A DNA stretch of 25,898 nucleotides from an uncultured Desulfobacterium sp. (GCA_937124525.1 CAKZLA010000221.1:1-25898); one strand, 5' to 3'; shown: positions 7,196 to 15,814, counted from the stretch's first letter. Notes: generated by a model from the sequence alone, not told the origin. Numbers and translations are program-made.

Positions 7196-8353
7196 TTATT
7201 TTTGCTGATCCTTATGCCATTGAGCTGCTTTAACCACGAGTGGGGGAACAAGCCCTTCCCCATTTTTATCAAACTGGTACATGGGGGATCCCACACCTGG
7301 CATTTTTACATCTTTCATTTTCGCAATAAAAGAGGCACGATCCACACCGCCGCTTTCAATGATCTTGGCCGTTACTTTCACCGCATCATAACCATAAATG
7401 GCTGCCAGAGGCGGCAATACCTTGTAATTTTTCTGAAACTCAGATGCCAGATGCTGCGCCACGGGTTTTTTGATATCCAGGGACATGAGGGACGAAATAT
7501 AGATATTTTCCAGACTTCCGGCAAGCTCAAAAAATTTGGGAGAGGTCAATGCATCAGGGCCATACAGGGTGATACCCCAATCCATCTTACGTACCTGTTT
7601 TGCAAGCATGCCGCCTTCATTATAAGTGACAAACAAAAGCAGAACATCGGGGTTTTTATTCTTTGCCTGTAAAAGAATGGAGGAAAAGTCCACATCCTGG
7701 CCCGGTGTGATGACATCGTCTGTTACGATTTTCATGCCGATTTCTTTGGCTTTTTCCTTGGCATATTTGCGCAATTGTTGACCATAATCGGCATTCTCGC
7801 TGATGATTGAAATTGAATCAGCTGTGAATTTGCCTTTGGACGTGGAGATCATGAAGTCTGAAATACTTTTGGTGGTGTAGGTCAGACGGATCACATTATC
7901 AAAGCCCTGTTCCGTGATGGTACTGGCATTTGCATAGGTAACAATGGTGGGAACTCCATATCGATTGTAGATGGGGGTGGAAGCCAGTGCACAACTGCTC
8001 ATGGTGGGTCCCAGGGCAACCAGGTATTTACTGGATGCGATTTTTTTGGCCACATTGGCAGATTCCTTGGGATCACCACGGTCATCAAAAAATTCCAGTT
8101 CCAGGTTGTATCCTTTCAGGGGGCCAGCAGCGATTCCGCCAGCATCATTGATCTCTTTTACAGCAATTTCCTGGCCTCGTTTATCGTCTAGGCCATAATC
8201 CCCATATTTACCGGTGCAGGCGTCATAACCTGAGATGTGGATGATCTTATTCTTAGAGTCTATGCCATCACTTGATACCTTGGCCATGCAAGTGGATGAT
8301 CCTAAGATCAATACAAAAAGTAAACACGTAAGACCCAACAAACCCTTTTTCAT
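7196..8353 (-). CDS. livJ: Branched-chain amino acid-type ABC transporter, periplasmic substrate-binding protein
   Basis: A 385-residue type I periplasmic-binding protein. The N-terminus MKKGLLGLTCLLFVLILGSS is a signal peptide with likely cleavage near residue 25 (CMA/KV). The mature part has the family features: HISGYDACTGKYGDYG, GQEIAVKEINDAGGIAAG, and GPTMSSCALASTPIYNRYGV in the first ligand-binding region. The ligand could be an amino acid, urea, short amide or another small organic molecule; sequence alone does not tell. I chose ATG at 8353 because GGGGA lies seven bases upstream; longer in-frame starts (8437, and one just upstream) lack one and would bury the signal peptide. It follows livF after 302 bases, so it probably has its own promoter or is processed from the long transcript. 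Confidence 0.9.
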   Translation of the reverse strand: MKKGLLGLTCLLFVLILGSSTCMAKVSSDGIDSKNKIIHISGYDACTGKYGDYGLDDKRGQEIAVKEINDAGGIAAGPLKGYNLELEFFDDRGDPKESANVAKKIASSKYLVALGPTMSSCALASTPIYNRYGVPTIVTYANASTITEQGFDNVIRLTYTTKSISDFMISTSKGKFTADSISIISENADYGQQLRKYAKEKAKEIGMKIVTDDVITPGQDVDFSSILLQAKNKNPDVLLLFVTYNEGGMLAKQVRKMDWGITLYGPDALTSPKFFELAGSLENIYISSLMSLDIKKPVAQHLASEFQKNYKVLPPLAAIYGYDAVKVTAKIIESGGVDRASFIAKMKDVKMPGVGSPMYQFDKNGEGLVPPLVVKAAQWHKDQQK

Positions 8354-8655
8354 TGTTATCCCCTTTTTCATTTTATGATCATCCTTGAAAAGAACGATCA
8401 ATATTAATTTTCCGGGCGTGATACCACCATCGGCCATTTTGATGGAGTGGGATCAGACCCGATTTCCCAGCGTACTGGTTCCAGACATCAAACTTCAATA
8501 TACAGACAATCTATGCTTATAAAAATACCATATTACCTGCCTTTTTATTCGTTATTTTTGCTGCGGTAACACATGTTCGTATTAATAATGCAAAGGGTTA
8601 CCACGCCTTGAGACGAATAAAATTTTACGCAACCTGGTATGTTTTCAGGCAATCG
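8354..8655 (-). promoter_or_regulatory. Gap between livF and livJ; likely livJ leader
   Basis: A 302-base non-coding stretch just upstream of the livJ start in its direction of transcription. It contains a loose stem, GGTAAC...GTTACC (8571-8608). I could not find a convincing -35/-10 pair or a sigma54 element. The SBP gene of a liv operon is often expressed more strongly than the rest, so a promoter or processing site here is plausible but unproven. Confidence 0.3.
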
Positions 8656-9363
8656 TCAGGACTCTCCCAGATAGCTTTTCCGGATTTCATCGGAGTTGAG
8701 CAAATCCGATGAATTTCCCTGGTGAACAATTTTTCCCAATTCAATCACATAGGCCCGCTGGGTTATTTTTAAGGCCTTTTTAACATTTTGCTCCACCAAG
8801 AGAATGGATAAACCGGTTTTATTCAGTTCTTTGATAATCTTAAATATTTGATTTACCAGCAATGGGGACAGTCCCATGGAGGGTTCGTCAAGAAAAAGTA
8901 ATTGGGGCCGTTTCATCAATCCCCTTGCAATGGCCAGCATCTGCTGTTCTCCACCGCTTAGGGTGCCTGCCTTTTGCTTCCTGCGATCCCCCAGAATGGG
9001 AAATATGTCATAGTATTTTTCCATGTCCTGGCGAATTGCTTTTTTGTCCTTTCGTCCAAAGGCTCCCATTTGTAAATTGGTCTCCACCGATCGTTGGGTG
9101 AAAACCATTCGTCCCTCGGGCACGTGGGAAATTCCCATGTGGACGATTTTTTCCGGGGGAAGATTATTTAATGGTTGATCTAAAAAGGAAATACTTCCCC
9201 CGGTAACTTTTATTAAACCGGAAACCGTCTTGAGAAAGGTGGTTTTTCCCGCACCATTGGCGCCGATGAGGGCCACAATTTCGCCTGGTTTGATTTCAAG
9301 ATCTATCCCGAAAAGTGCTTTGATTTTTCCATATCCAGATTCCAGGGATTTAACTGTCAGCAT
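8656..9363 (-). CDS. livF: Branched-chain amino acid-type ABC transporter ATPase LivF
   Basis: A 235-residue cytoplasmic ATPase subunit. Walker A is GANGAGKTT (about 34-42), the signature is LSGGEQQMLAIARGL, Walker B is LLFLDEPSMGLSP, and the H-loop region is LLVEQNVKKAL, with VEQNV being typical of LivF as opposed to LivG. The length is normal for LivF. The start codon overlaps the livG stop by one base (TAATG at 9365-9361), and GGAG lies ten bases upstream inside livG, so the two are translationally coupled. It should pair with LivG to drive the LivH-LivM channel. Confidence 0.95.
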   Translation of the reverse strand: MLTVKSLESGYGKIKALFGIDLEIKPGEIVALIGANGAGKTTFLKTVSGLIKVTGGSISFLDQPLNNLPPEKIVHMGISHVPEGRMVFTQRSVETNLQMGAFGRKDKKAIRQDMEKYYDIFPILGDRRKQKAGTLSGGEQQMLAIARGLMKRPQLLFLDEPSMGLSPLLVNQIFKIIKELNKTGLSILLVEQNVKKALKITQRAYVIELGKIVHQGNSSDLLNSDEIRKSYLGES

Positions 9364-10130
9364 TAAAGATCTCCTTCATCGCCAAGGTAAATCGCTTGGA
9401 CCTTTTTATCATTCTGAATTTGCGTGGGGGTCCCTTCGGTGAATTTGGAACCATTTGCCAATACAATGAGTCGTTCTGCCACGGACATGATGAACCGCAT
9501 GTTATGCTCAATGACGAAAACGGTGATGCCGTTTTGTTGCACAATTTTGATATAGTCGGCCAGGGCATCCATCTCATTGGGATTCATACCTGCACAGGGT
9601 TCATCCAGGAGCAAGAGTTGGGGGCCTGATACAATGGCACGACAGACTTCAACCAACCGCTGTTTACCATAGGGCAGATTTTTAACCAATGTGTCATGCA
9701 CATTGGCCATGTTGGCGGTTTCCAGGACAGCCATGGCCTTTTCCCGGGCCTGGGCCTCAATTTTCCTTGTTTTCATAAAACGGATGTAAACATCCCACAA
9801 AGAGGTCTCTATGCGGCAATGGAGTCCAATGAGAATATTTTCCAGGACTGAAATGTTGGGAAATACCCTCAAATTCTGAAAGGTCCTTGAAATGCCCTTG
9901 TTCGTGATATAATGGGCTTCAAGGCCTGTGATATCTTCGCCGTTAAAAATGAATTTTCCGGTGGTGGGGGAATAGATGCCGGATAAATTGTTTATAAAAG
10001 TGGTTTTTCCAGATCCATTGGGACCGATCATCCCAACAATTTCTCCTGTGTCAACGGTGAGGCTGACATTATTCAAGGCAATTACGCCTCCAAATTTCTT
10101 TCCAATTTTTGTGGCAGTCAAAAGGCTCAT
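9363..10130 (-). CDS. livG: Branched-chain amino acid-type ABC transporter ATPase LivG
   Basis: A 255-residue ATPase of normal LivG length. Walker A is GPNGSGKTT (about 34-42); the LivG-specific segment GISRTFQNLRVFPNISVLEN follows; the signature is the degenerate NLPYGKQRLVEVCRAI usual in LivG; Walker B is LLLLDEPCAGMNP; the H-loop is FVIEHNMRFIM. The C-terminal IYLGDEGDL matches the LivG tail (YLG). GGGAG lies just upstream of the ATG. It is separated from livM by 203 bases that hold repeat element copy 2. This is the only livG in the window, which matters because the second liv locus has none. Confidence 0.95.
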   Translation of the reverse strand: MSLLTATKIGKKFGGVIALNNVSLTVDTGEIVGMIGPNGSGKTTFINNLSGIYSPTTGKFIFNGEDITGLEAHYITNKGISRTFQNLRVFPNISVLENILIGLHCRIETSLWDVYIRFMKTRKIEAQAREKAMAVLETANMANVHDTLVKNLPYGKQRLVEVCRAIVSGPQLLLLDEPCAGMNPNEMDALADYIKIVQQNGITVFVIEHNMRFIMSVAERLIVLANGSKFTEGTPTQIQNDKKVQAIYLGDEGDL

Positions 10131-10172
10131 CCACTAACTCCCTTAATAGGCGATGGTTATTTTTTTAAAAAA

Positions 10173-10305
10173 GTAAATATTCGGGTTGGTAATGTAAATG
10201 TCTGGCCAGTGCCCCATATTCGCCTATTGGGGACTGCGTGGCATACATAATGCTATGTGAGCAGGCCAAAAACAGGTAAATATGGGGTGCTGGCCGAATA
10301 TTTAC
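10173..10305. repeat. Palindromic intergenic repeat, family 1, copy 2
   Basis: Outer arms GTAAATATTCGG (10173-10184) and CCGAATATTTAC (10294-10305) are exact reverse complements. Inner arms start at GGCCAGTGCCCCATATTCGC (10204) and end at 10295. The right 24 bases are identical to those of copy 1. The loop is longer than in copy 1 and contains its own small stem, ACATA-ATGC-TATGT (about 10245-10258). It sits between livM and livG inside the operon, so it could reduce or stabilise the downstream message. Confidence 0.85.
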
Positions 10306-10333
10306 TCAATAAAAGTGGGCAATATGTTATTTT

Positions 10334-11338
10334 TTAGTCCCTGAATGCAGACGTTCCAAATATGCCCTGGGGTCTGAAAAGAAGCACGATGACCATAATT
10401 GCACCGATTATCAGCATTCTATATTCGGAGATGGACCGAAAATACTCCGTGGCAAGGGTCATTACCAGCACGCCGGCAATGGGTGCAAGAAGGGACCCCA
10501 TGCCACCAACGATGACCATGATAATCATCAAACAGGACTCCTCCAGCCTGAAGTTTGAAGGGGTTACTGTTGTCTGGTACACAGCCAAGTAACTTCCGGC
10601 AAGTCCTGCGTAGAAACACCCAATACCAAACACGATGATCTTATATAAGGAGGTATCTATTCCCATGACCGAAGCTGCCAGTTCATCTTCTCGTATGGCG
10701 ACAAATGCCCGGCCAAATCGTGAATGAATGAGAAGATACAGGGAAAAATAGGTGAACGCCAGGAGCATCAGACCCAGATAGTAAAAATCCAGCTCCGTGC
10801 GGATGGACCAGGCAAAAATTTTGGGGATGGGGATACCAACAATACCCATTGCGCCATTGGTAAATTCTATCCACGCCTGCACCACCAACCTGAAAATTTC
10901 ACCAAAGGCAATGGTCAAAAGACAGAAATAATCCCCCCTGACCTTGCGGGTGGGTAATCCCAGCAGCATGCCAAACAAAAGTGCGATCATACCCGAGATG
11001 ATCAGACAGGGTAAAAAACCAAATCCATACCGGGTGATGAGAATGGCTGTGGTGTACCCCCCCAGCCCGTAAAAGGCAGCGTGCCCCAGGGAGAGCAGGC
11101 CGGTATAACCCAGAATCAGATTAAGCCCCATGCACAAAATGGAATACAGGATCATGTAGTTGACGATACCCAGGTAGTACATATTGCTCATCACATGGGG
11201 CAGTAACAGACAGACCAATGGAATAAAAATGAACTTGAATTTTTTGGAGCTTAAAAGGGTTGACATATATTGTTGTTTCTTATCTTTGGAACCGCTAAGT
11301 GCCTTAACCGGTTCAGCTTTCGTTGTTTCCATACCCAT
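10334..11338 (-). CDS. livM: Branched-chain amino acid-type ABC transporter permease LivM
   Basis: A 334-residue inner-membrane permease with about eight to ten hydrophobic segments. The LivM hallmarks are present: NLILGYTGLLSLGHAAFYGLG near residue 90, LGLPTRKVRGDYFCLLTIAFGEI, and FVAIREDELAASVMGID, the cytoplasmic loop that contacts the ATPases. The N-terminus has about 35 hydrophilic, Lys-rich residues before the first membrane helix, longer than in the LivM of the second locus. I chose ATG at 11338, preceded by AGAGGA; a longer frame from 11392 would overlap livH by 26 bases without a ribosome site. The livH stop is 28 bases upstream. Confidence 0.93.
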   Translation of the reverse strand: MGMETTKAEPVKALSGSKDKKQQYMSTLLSSKKFKFIFIPLVCLLLPHVMSNMYYLGIVNYMILYSILCMGLNLILGYTGLLSLGHAAFYGLGGYTTAILITRYGFGFLPCLIISGMIALLFGMLLGLPTRKVRGDYFCLLTIAFGEIFRLVVQAWIEFTNGAMGIVGIPIPKIFAWSIRTELDFYYLGLMLLAFTYFSLYLLIHSRFGRAFVAIREDELAASVMGIDTSLYKIIVFGIGCFYAGLAGSYLAVYQTTVTPSNFRLEESCLMIIMVIVGGMGSLLAPIAGVLVMTLATEYFRSISEYRMLIIGAIMVIVLLFRPQGIFGTSAFRD

Positions 11339-11366
11339 TGTTCCTCTTTGCTTTGGTATTGAATAA

Positions 11367-12242
11367 TTATACTTTGCTTTGCTCAACCACACCCATTATC
11401 CCTGTTGGTTTGACCAGAAGAACAATGATTAACAATAAAAAGGTAATGGGGTCCCGGTAGGAGGAAGAGACATAAACGCCAATGAAATTTTCACAGATGC
11501 CAAGGAACATGCCACCCACAAGGGCACCGCTCAAACTGCCGATACCGCCGATGACAGCTGCTGTAAAAGCAATAATTGTACCCCTGAATCCCATGGCAAG
11601 GGAGACGGCATTGTATGAGGTTGAATACAATATGCCACCCAGGACCCCGAGCATGCCGCCGATGAAATAAACCATGGTGATGGTTTTATTTATGGGAATT
11701 CCCATGAGACTTGCCGTTGGAATATCCTCTGAAACACAGAGAATTGCTTTGCCATAGGGGTGATATTTTAAAAACAGCGTAAAAAGAAGGATAATCCCAA
11801 CGGCGATACCCAATGTAATAATCTGGGCCATGGGAATGTTCATTCCAAGAAACTGAAGGTTGTTGGTGCTGAGAATGGATGGGAATGACAACACCTGGTT
11901 TCCCCATTGTAATTCATTGCTGTTCTGGATGACATAGGCTGCACCCAGGGCAGTGATCATGGATATCATGCGATGTTGATCCGATCTTAGTCGTCTGTAT
12001 GCAACGATTTCCACAACAGATGCCAGAATCCCGCCCATGGCCGCTGCAATAAGTATGGCAAGGATGGGATTCAGGTTATATTTAGCCAGCAGGGTGTAGC
12101 AGATAAATGTGCCAAAGATGTAGACATCTCCGTGGGCAAAATTCATTAATTTTAATATACTGTACACCATGCTGTAGCCAATGGTAACCAGGGTATAGAT
12201 CGCCCCCACCATGATCCCGATAAATAAAACGTCGAAAAACAT
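11367..12242 (-). CDS. livH: Branched-chain amino acid-type ABC transporter permease LivH
   Basis: A 291-residue inner-membrane permease. It begins MFFDVLFIGIMVGAIYTLVT and has the LivH hallmark YSILKLMNFAHGDVYIFGTF, then AILCVSEDIPTASLMGIPIN (ATPase-contact loop) and AFTAAVIGGIGSLSGALVGG near the end. It is the first gene of the liv operon: the AAGGAAAAGG ribosome site is four to five bases upstream, and the preceding several hundred bases form an unusual structured leader. Partner of LivM in the translocation channel. Confidence 0.95.
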   Translation of the reverse strand: MFFDVLFIGIMVGAIYTLVTIGYSMVYSILKLMNFAHGDVYIFGTFICYTLLAKYNLNPILAILIAAAMGGILASVVEIVAYRRLRSDQHRMISMITALGAAYVIQNSNELQWGNQVLSFPSILSTNNLQFLGMNIPMAQIITLGIAVGIILLFTLFLKYHPYGKAILCVSEDIPTASLMGIPINKTITMVYFIGGMLGVLGGILYSTSYNAVSLAMGFRGTIIAFTAAVIGGIGSLSGALVGGMFLGICENFIGVYVSSSYRDPITFLLLIIVLLVKPTGIMGVVEQSKV

Positions 12243-12263
12243 ACCCTTTTCCTTTTTTTATAT

Positions 12264-12558
12264 GAAACTCCGCCTAAGAGACTGTAATTATTGGAGTTTC
12301 GTTTTTCGTTGTGGCAGGTGGTTACTGCCATGTGGATTATAAGAAAAACCCCAGCAAACGCCACAGGTTCCTCAATCTTTGTTGTGGGCGGACCAGGTCA
12401 TCGGTACGCCGTGGCGGTTATCTAAGAAAAACTCCAGCAAACGCCGCAATTTTTCAATCTGTGCAAACAGAATTGTGGGAGGGGCATTCGCTCGTCATTG
12501 CGCTTTTGTTAATTATTGTCCATGCGCCAGCCATCTGCAAAAAACGCAATAAGACGAG
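12264..12558 (-). promoter_or_regulatory. Structured 5' leader of the liv operon (possible cis-regulatory RNA)
   Basis: On the minus strand, in order: a long imperfect stem between 12545-12558 and 12491-12502 (12 paired bases with a 2-base bulge, extendable inward); two related hairpin units (12414-12447 and 12332-12364); and an 8-bp stem GAAACTCC/GGAGTTTC (12293-12300 with 12264-12271) ending about 20 bases before the livH start. AAACTCC of the last stem could instead pair with GGAGTTT in unit two, so alternative folding is possible. No known riboswitch class was recognised. Confidence 0.4.
12332..12463. repeat. Tandem direct repeat with compensating stem changes
   Basis: Unit 1 starts at 12332 and unit 2 at 12414, an 82-base offset. 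Both contain AAGAAAAAC(C/T)CCAGCAAACG flanked by a 4-base stem: GTGG/CCAC in unit 1 and GCGG/CCGC in unit 2. One base pair has changed on both sides (T-A to C-G), which keeps pairing. After the stem both continue with a TTC(C/T)TCAATCT(T/G)TG-like tract. Similarity also extends leftward more loosely. Confidence 0.65.
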
Positions 12559-12625
12559 TCTGGCAGATATTTGAGTGCAATAATTTATTTCTTGTATACC
12601 ACAAGAACATCTTGATGTTATAAAT

Positions 12626-12654
12626 GACATATCAATAGGTGTGATTCATGTCAA
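12626..12654 (-). promoter_or_regulatory. Candidate sigma70 promoter for the livHMGF operon
   Basis: On the minus strand a perfect TTGACA (12654-12649) is followed after 17 bases by TATGTC (12631-12626), a weak -10. Transcription from here would give a leader of about 375 bases before livH, spanning all the structured elements. Confidence 0.35.
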
Positions 12655-12901
12655 GGTTTTTGTGAGAATAATATTCAAGTGAATACCATTGATCTCATCG
12701 GCCATAAGTTCTCTGTATTTTTTCTACTTGTATTGAGTAACTATCTTAAATGATTAAATTTTGAGTTCGTTGGCTTGTTTTCATAGTGATAATGATCACC
12801 ATAAGTTAAGAGAAACTCAGGGCGCATTGATATGGAAGGATTTTACGAAAGTCTGACTTGGTGAAAATTAGAATGGAGTCTGGGATGTTTTAAAGGAAAT
12901 A
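12655..12901. other. Intergenic between the HD-GYP gene end and the liv promoter; one palindrome
   Basis: No gene seen. The only structure noted is an imperfect 20-base palindrome at 12784-12803 centred on GTGATAATGATCAC. It partly resembles half of a Fur box (GATAATGAT), but the second half does not match well, so no regulator is assigned. It lies about 130 bases upstream of the candidate liv promoter. Confidence 0.3.
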
Positions 12902-14941
12902 TTACTCATCCGCCATTTCAATGGCGATCTCTTTAAATTGTTCCTGCTCTTCAAGAAAGGCATCCACCACGTCGGGATCAAAATGATTGCCCCTGCCCTC
13001 CACAATGATGTTGCGGGCTTTACTGTGATCAAAGGAATCCTTGTATACCCGTCGGGAGGTCAGGGCATCATAGACATCGGCCACAGCCATGATTCTTGCA
13101 GACAAGGGAATTTCTTCACCTTTGAGCCCCTGATTGTATCCTGAACCATCCCATTTTTCATGGTGGCACCGGATGATCTCTTTGGAAACCTTGAGAAAGG
13201 AAGCGTCTCCGTCAATTCCTGAAATCTTTTCCGCCTCTTCAATTGCATGCCAGCCATGTTCCGTGTGTTTCTGGATCTCTTTGAATTCACTTTCAGTGAG
13301 TTTCCCCGGTTTAAGGAGGACGGCATCGGGCACCCCCACCTTACCGATGTCGTGCATGGGAGCAGATTTGAACATCACCTCAATGGTATGGTCATCCAGG
13401 CGATCTTTAAACCCGGGGGAGAGACGCAATCTTTTGGCAAGTACTTTAACAAAAATGGCGGTGCGTCGGATGTGCATGCCGGTCTCCTTGTCCCTTGTGG
13501 CGGCAAGGGAGGTGATGCCGATGAGGGTTAGATTCTGGGCAGTCACCATTTCTCGGGTTCTTTTGAGCATTCTTTTCTCTTCCATGCGAAACCGAATAAC
13601 ACTTAACAGGGAAAAATTTACAAATAGGGTAATAAACGGGTAGGTCACAGAGATAAAAATTTGCATTTTCTGTAAAAATAACAGCTCCATAAACCAGAGC
13701 AAGGTTGTAATCCCGGCCAGTGTCAGGGTACAGGGCCATGGATTAAGGTACACGAGCATCAGGGTGGACAATAGCCCCGTCAAGAGGACCAGAATCCATT
13801 CCATGCCCATGGCCCAGGAGGGGCGGGCCAGAAGGTTTTGATTTAAAATATTATCCATTGCCGTGGCATGGATTCCCACACCAAAAAAATATTGCTCCAG
13901 GGGGGTGCTGTGGTGATCTCCCAGGCCCGATGCCGATGTCCCCATGAAAACAATCCGGTTTTTCAGGATACCGGGGTCAATCTTTCCCTGGAGAAGATCG
14001 CTGGCAGACAGTGTGAGGAAAGGAGAGGTTGATTTTCGAAAATGCAGTAACAGGTGGCCCTGGGACGACACGGGTATGGTGAGATTTTTAATGGACACGG
14101 ATGTCAGACCGGCCGCACTGCTTTCCAGGGAAACTTTGTTGGCATCCATGGCCAGCATGAGGGTGGCAAGGGAGAGACTGGGATAAAATTTGCCTTTGTA
14201 CCCCATAATAAAAGGGGTTCTGCGGATAATGCCGTCGCTATCGGAAAGGGCATTGACAAACCCGCTTCCCTGGGTGGCCTGTAGAAACTGGGGTAGGGCT
14301 GCCAGGAGCCCCTTCCATGGTGGAAACCATTGAAATAAATCAATGTGGGAGCCCTGGGAAACCAGGGTTGTATCCAGAGGTAAAAGGCCGGGGGGTAAAT
14401 GGCTGGTCTCTTGTCCAAGGAATTTACAGGCCAGAATAAAAGGCCCTTGCCGTAAAACCCGGCTAAGGTTCAGGTCATTGTCAAGCAGGGCATCTGATGG
14501 AGATACAATGGGAATGCTGATACCGGAATGTTTTTTAAGGGCACTTAACGCCAGATGGATGGAAGTTCTGTCCGGTTCCGACAATAAAATATCCATGCCC
14601 ACGGCCCGGGGAGATCCCTGGATGATGATGGTGCAAAGCCTTGCCAGCAGATCCCGGGACCAGGGCCATTGGCCATAGGCTTCAAGGCTCTGGTCATTGA
14701 TATCCACAATCACCGGCTGGGGGGTTCCCCGGTCGGTGAGGGAAAGATGCATGACATCATAGAGTTTTTGATCCAGAAAGGTTACAAAGGCAGGGCGATA
14801 CAGAAAAAAACCGATAAAAAAAAGGGTGAGAAAAAGGCCCGCACTGAAAATGGTTTTTCTTCCCCGGCTCGGGAAGAAGCGTTTTTTTTTATCTGGGGTG
14901 TTATTTTTCACAAAGATAGATGCCTTTTTTATAACTGCCAC
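12902..14941 (-). CDS. CHASE2 sensor domain-HD-GYP phosphodiesterase protein
   Basis: A 679-residue membrane protein. A helix at about 30-50 leads to a periplasmic CHASE2 domain (about 55-375: YDVMHLSLTDRGTPQPVIVD, AVGMDILLSEPD, IVFMGTSASGLGDHHSTPL), followed by about three helices (380-460) and a cytoplasmic HD-GYP domain. HD-GYP residues are intact: HDIGK at 530-534, then H559 region HTEHGWHAI, HHE at 593-595, and DGSGYN at 598-603, where N replaces the usual P of GYP. HD-GYP enzymes hydrolyse cyclic di-GMP. CHASE2 is more often linked to adenylate or diguanylate cyclases or kinases. The 12902-end tail is Glu-rich. The start is GTG with AAGG upstream; an in-frame GTG at 14911 is possible. 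Upstream, on the same strand, lie the OmpA-like and FecR genes. Confidence 0.88.
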   Translation of the reverse strand: MAVIKKASIFVKNNTPDKKKRFFPSRGRKTIFSAGLFLTLFFIGFFLYRPAFVTFLDQKLYDVMHLSLTDRGTPQPVIVDINDQSLEAYGQWPWSRDLLARLCTIIIQGSPRAVGMDILLSEPDRTSIHLALSALKKHSGISIPIVSPSDALLDNDLNLSRVLRQGPFILACKFLGQETSHLPPGLLPLDTTLVSQGSHIDLFQWFPPWKGLLAALPQFLQATQGSGFVNALSDSDGIIRRTPFIMGYKGKFYPSLSLATLMLAMDANKVSLESSAAGLTSVSIKNLTIPVSSQGHLLLHFRKSTSPFLTLSASDLLQGKIDPGILKNRIVFMGTSASGLGDHHSTPLEQYFFGVGIHATAMDNILNQNLLARPSWAMGMEWILVLLTGLLSTLMLVYLNPWPCTLTLAGITTLLWFMELLFLQKMQIFISVTYPFITLFVNFSLLSVIRFRMEEKRMLKRTREMVTAQNLTLIGITSLAATRDKETGMHIRRTAIFVKVLAKRLRLSPGFKDRLDDHTIEVMFKSAPMHDIGKVGVPDAVLLKPGKLTESEFKEIQKHTEHGWHAIEEAEKISGIDGDASFLKVSKEIIRCHHEKWDGSGYNQGLKGEEIPLSARIMAVADVYDALTSRRVYKDSFDHSKARNIIVEGRGNHFDPDVVDAFLEEQEQFKEIAIEMADE

Positions 14942-14988
14942 GAGACCTTACGCCTGCCAACAACAAAAATAGAAAATCGTATTATGCC

Positions 14989-15086
14989 GCCTCCAAGGAG
15001 TGCCCTGACCGAAACGGAAATGTCGGGGGGGGGGGGATTTTTGCATTTTGGTTTCCAATGTTCCGGTCAAGGCAGCCCTTGGAGGC
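14989..15086. repeat. Long imperfect hairpin with a 12-G run in its loop
   Basis: Arms 14989-15015 and 15060-15086 are complementary at 23 of 27 positions, starting with GCCTCCAAGG/CCTTGGAGGC. The 44-base loop holds 12 consecutive Gs (15025-15036; Cs on the coding strand). It lies between the ompA-like stop (15137) and the HD-GYP start (14941), so it could act as an attenuator. The homopolymer could vary in length. Confidence 0.75.
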
Positions 15087-15136
15087 TCTTCTGGCGATGT
15101 TCTGATTTCGGCCACTTCGATGGATCTCCAAAGGCC

Positions 15137-15814
15137 TTATCTTACAATGACTTCAACCCTTCGGTTTTTAGGTTCCGGTACATCATCCGCTGTGGGAACA
15201 AGGGGGTTTCCTTCCCCGTGGGAACTGGCCTGGATAAATCGGGCATCAATACCTTGGTCCAGGAGAAGATTCAACACCCGTTGGGCCCGCTTTAAAGACA
15301 GGGCAATGTTGGCGTCTTCGTTACCCACACGATCAGAGTGGCCTGCCACGCTGATATCCATGGAAGAGCGATTTTTGATTTCAGTCACAATTTCAGGTAC
15401 CCGGGCCAAGGATTCATCCGTGAGGATATCAGATCCGCTTTTAAACTGGAGAATGAATTTTGCCGGCAACTCAGGTTCTGCACCCAGCACCGATCCAAAA
15501 CGGGTCTGGATCTCCTTTTCCTCAATGGCAACAGCCTCCCGGGGGGCATCCTGTTCTCGCAGGGTAACGCCGTAGCCCGCCTGATCAAGGAGTGTGCTCC
15601 CATGGGCATTGGTGATTTCCACTTGGCCCACATGGTTGTCATGATCCGGCAGCAAAACCACTCTGGTTCTGTTGCACGAACATCCTGTAAACAGACAGAT
15701 CATCACCAGCATAAAAAGTGTTGTCAATGGTTTTAAGGATGGGAGGTTAAAAGAGATAGTTGTGGTATCTTTTTCCTGGTGTTTCCGAGAAATTGAGTTT
15801 AATTTTAATCTCAT
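15137..15814 (-). CDS. OmpA-family peptidoglycan-binding lipoprotein
   Basis: A 225-residue protein. Near the N-terminus LFMLVMICLFTGC ends in a lipobox (FTGC), predicting an outer-membrane-linked lipoprotein with Cys at about residue 45. The C-terminal OmpA domain (about 120-225) starts FILQFKSGSDILTDESLA and has VAGHSDRVGNEDANIALSLK, the conserved Asp that binds diaminopimelate, and ends with PEPKNRRVEVIV, the usual NRRVEI closing motif. The pre-lipobox region is unusually long (about 44 residues) if ATG at 15814 is right; I chose it because AGGA lies nine bases upstream. A later start (for example a TTG near the hydrophobic stretch) would give a normal signal. It lies between the FecR and CHASE2-HD-GYP genes and probably anchors the system to the cell wall. 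Confidence 0.85.
   Translation of the reverse strand: MRLKLNSISRKHQEKDTTTISFNLPSLKPLTTLFMLVMICLFTGCSCNRTRVVLLPDHDNHVGQVEITNAHGSTLLDQAGYGVTLREQDAPREAVAIEEKEIQTRFGSVLGAEPELPAKFILQFKSGSDILTDESLARVPEIVTEIKNRSSMDISVAGHSDRVGNEDANIALSLKRAQRVLNLLLDQGIDARFIQASSHGEGNPLVPTADDVPEPKNRRVEVIVR

Noticed and set aside
12332..12463. CRISPR-like array from the two direct repeats
   Set aside because: Only two diverged units are present, with internal complementarity instead of unique spacers, and no cas genes are nearby.
12555..12575. Sigma54 promoter TGGCAG...TGCA near 12560
   Set aside because: The spacing between GG and GC is about three bases too long for a -24/-12 element.
12784..12803. Fur box upstream of the liv operon
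   Set aside because: Only one half (GATAATGAT) fits; the other half does not match, and the site is far from the candidate promoter.
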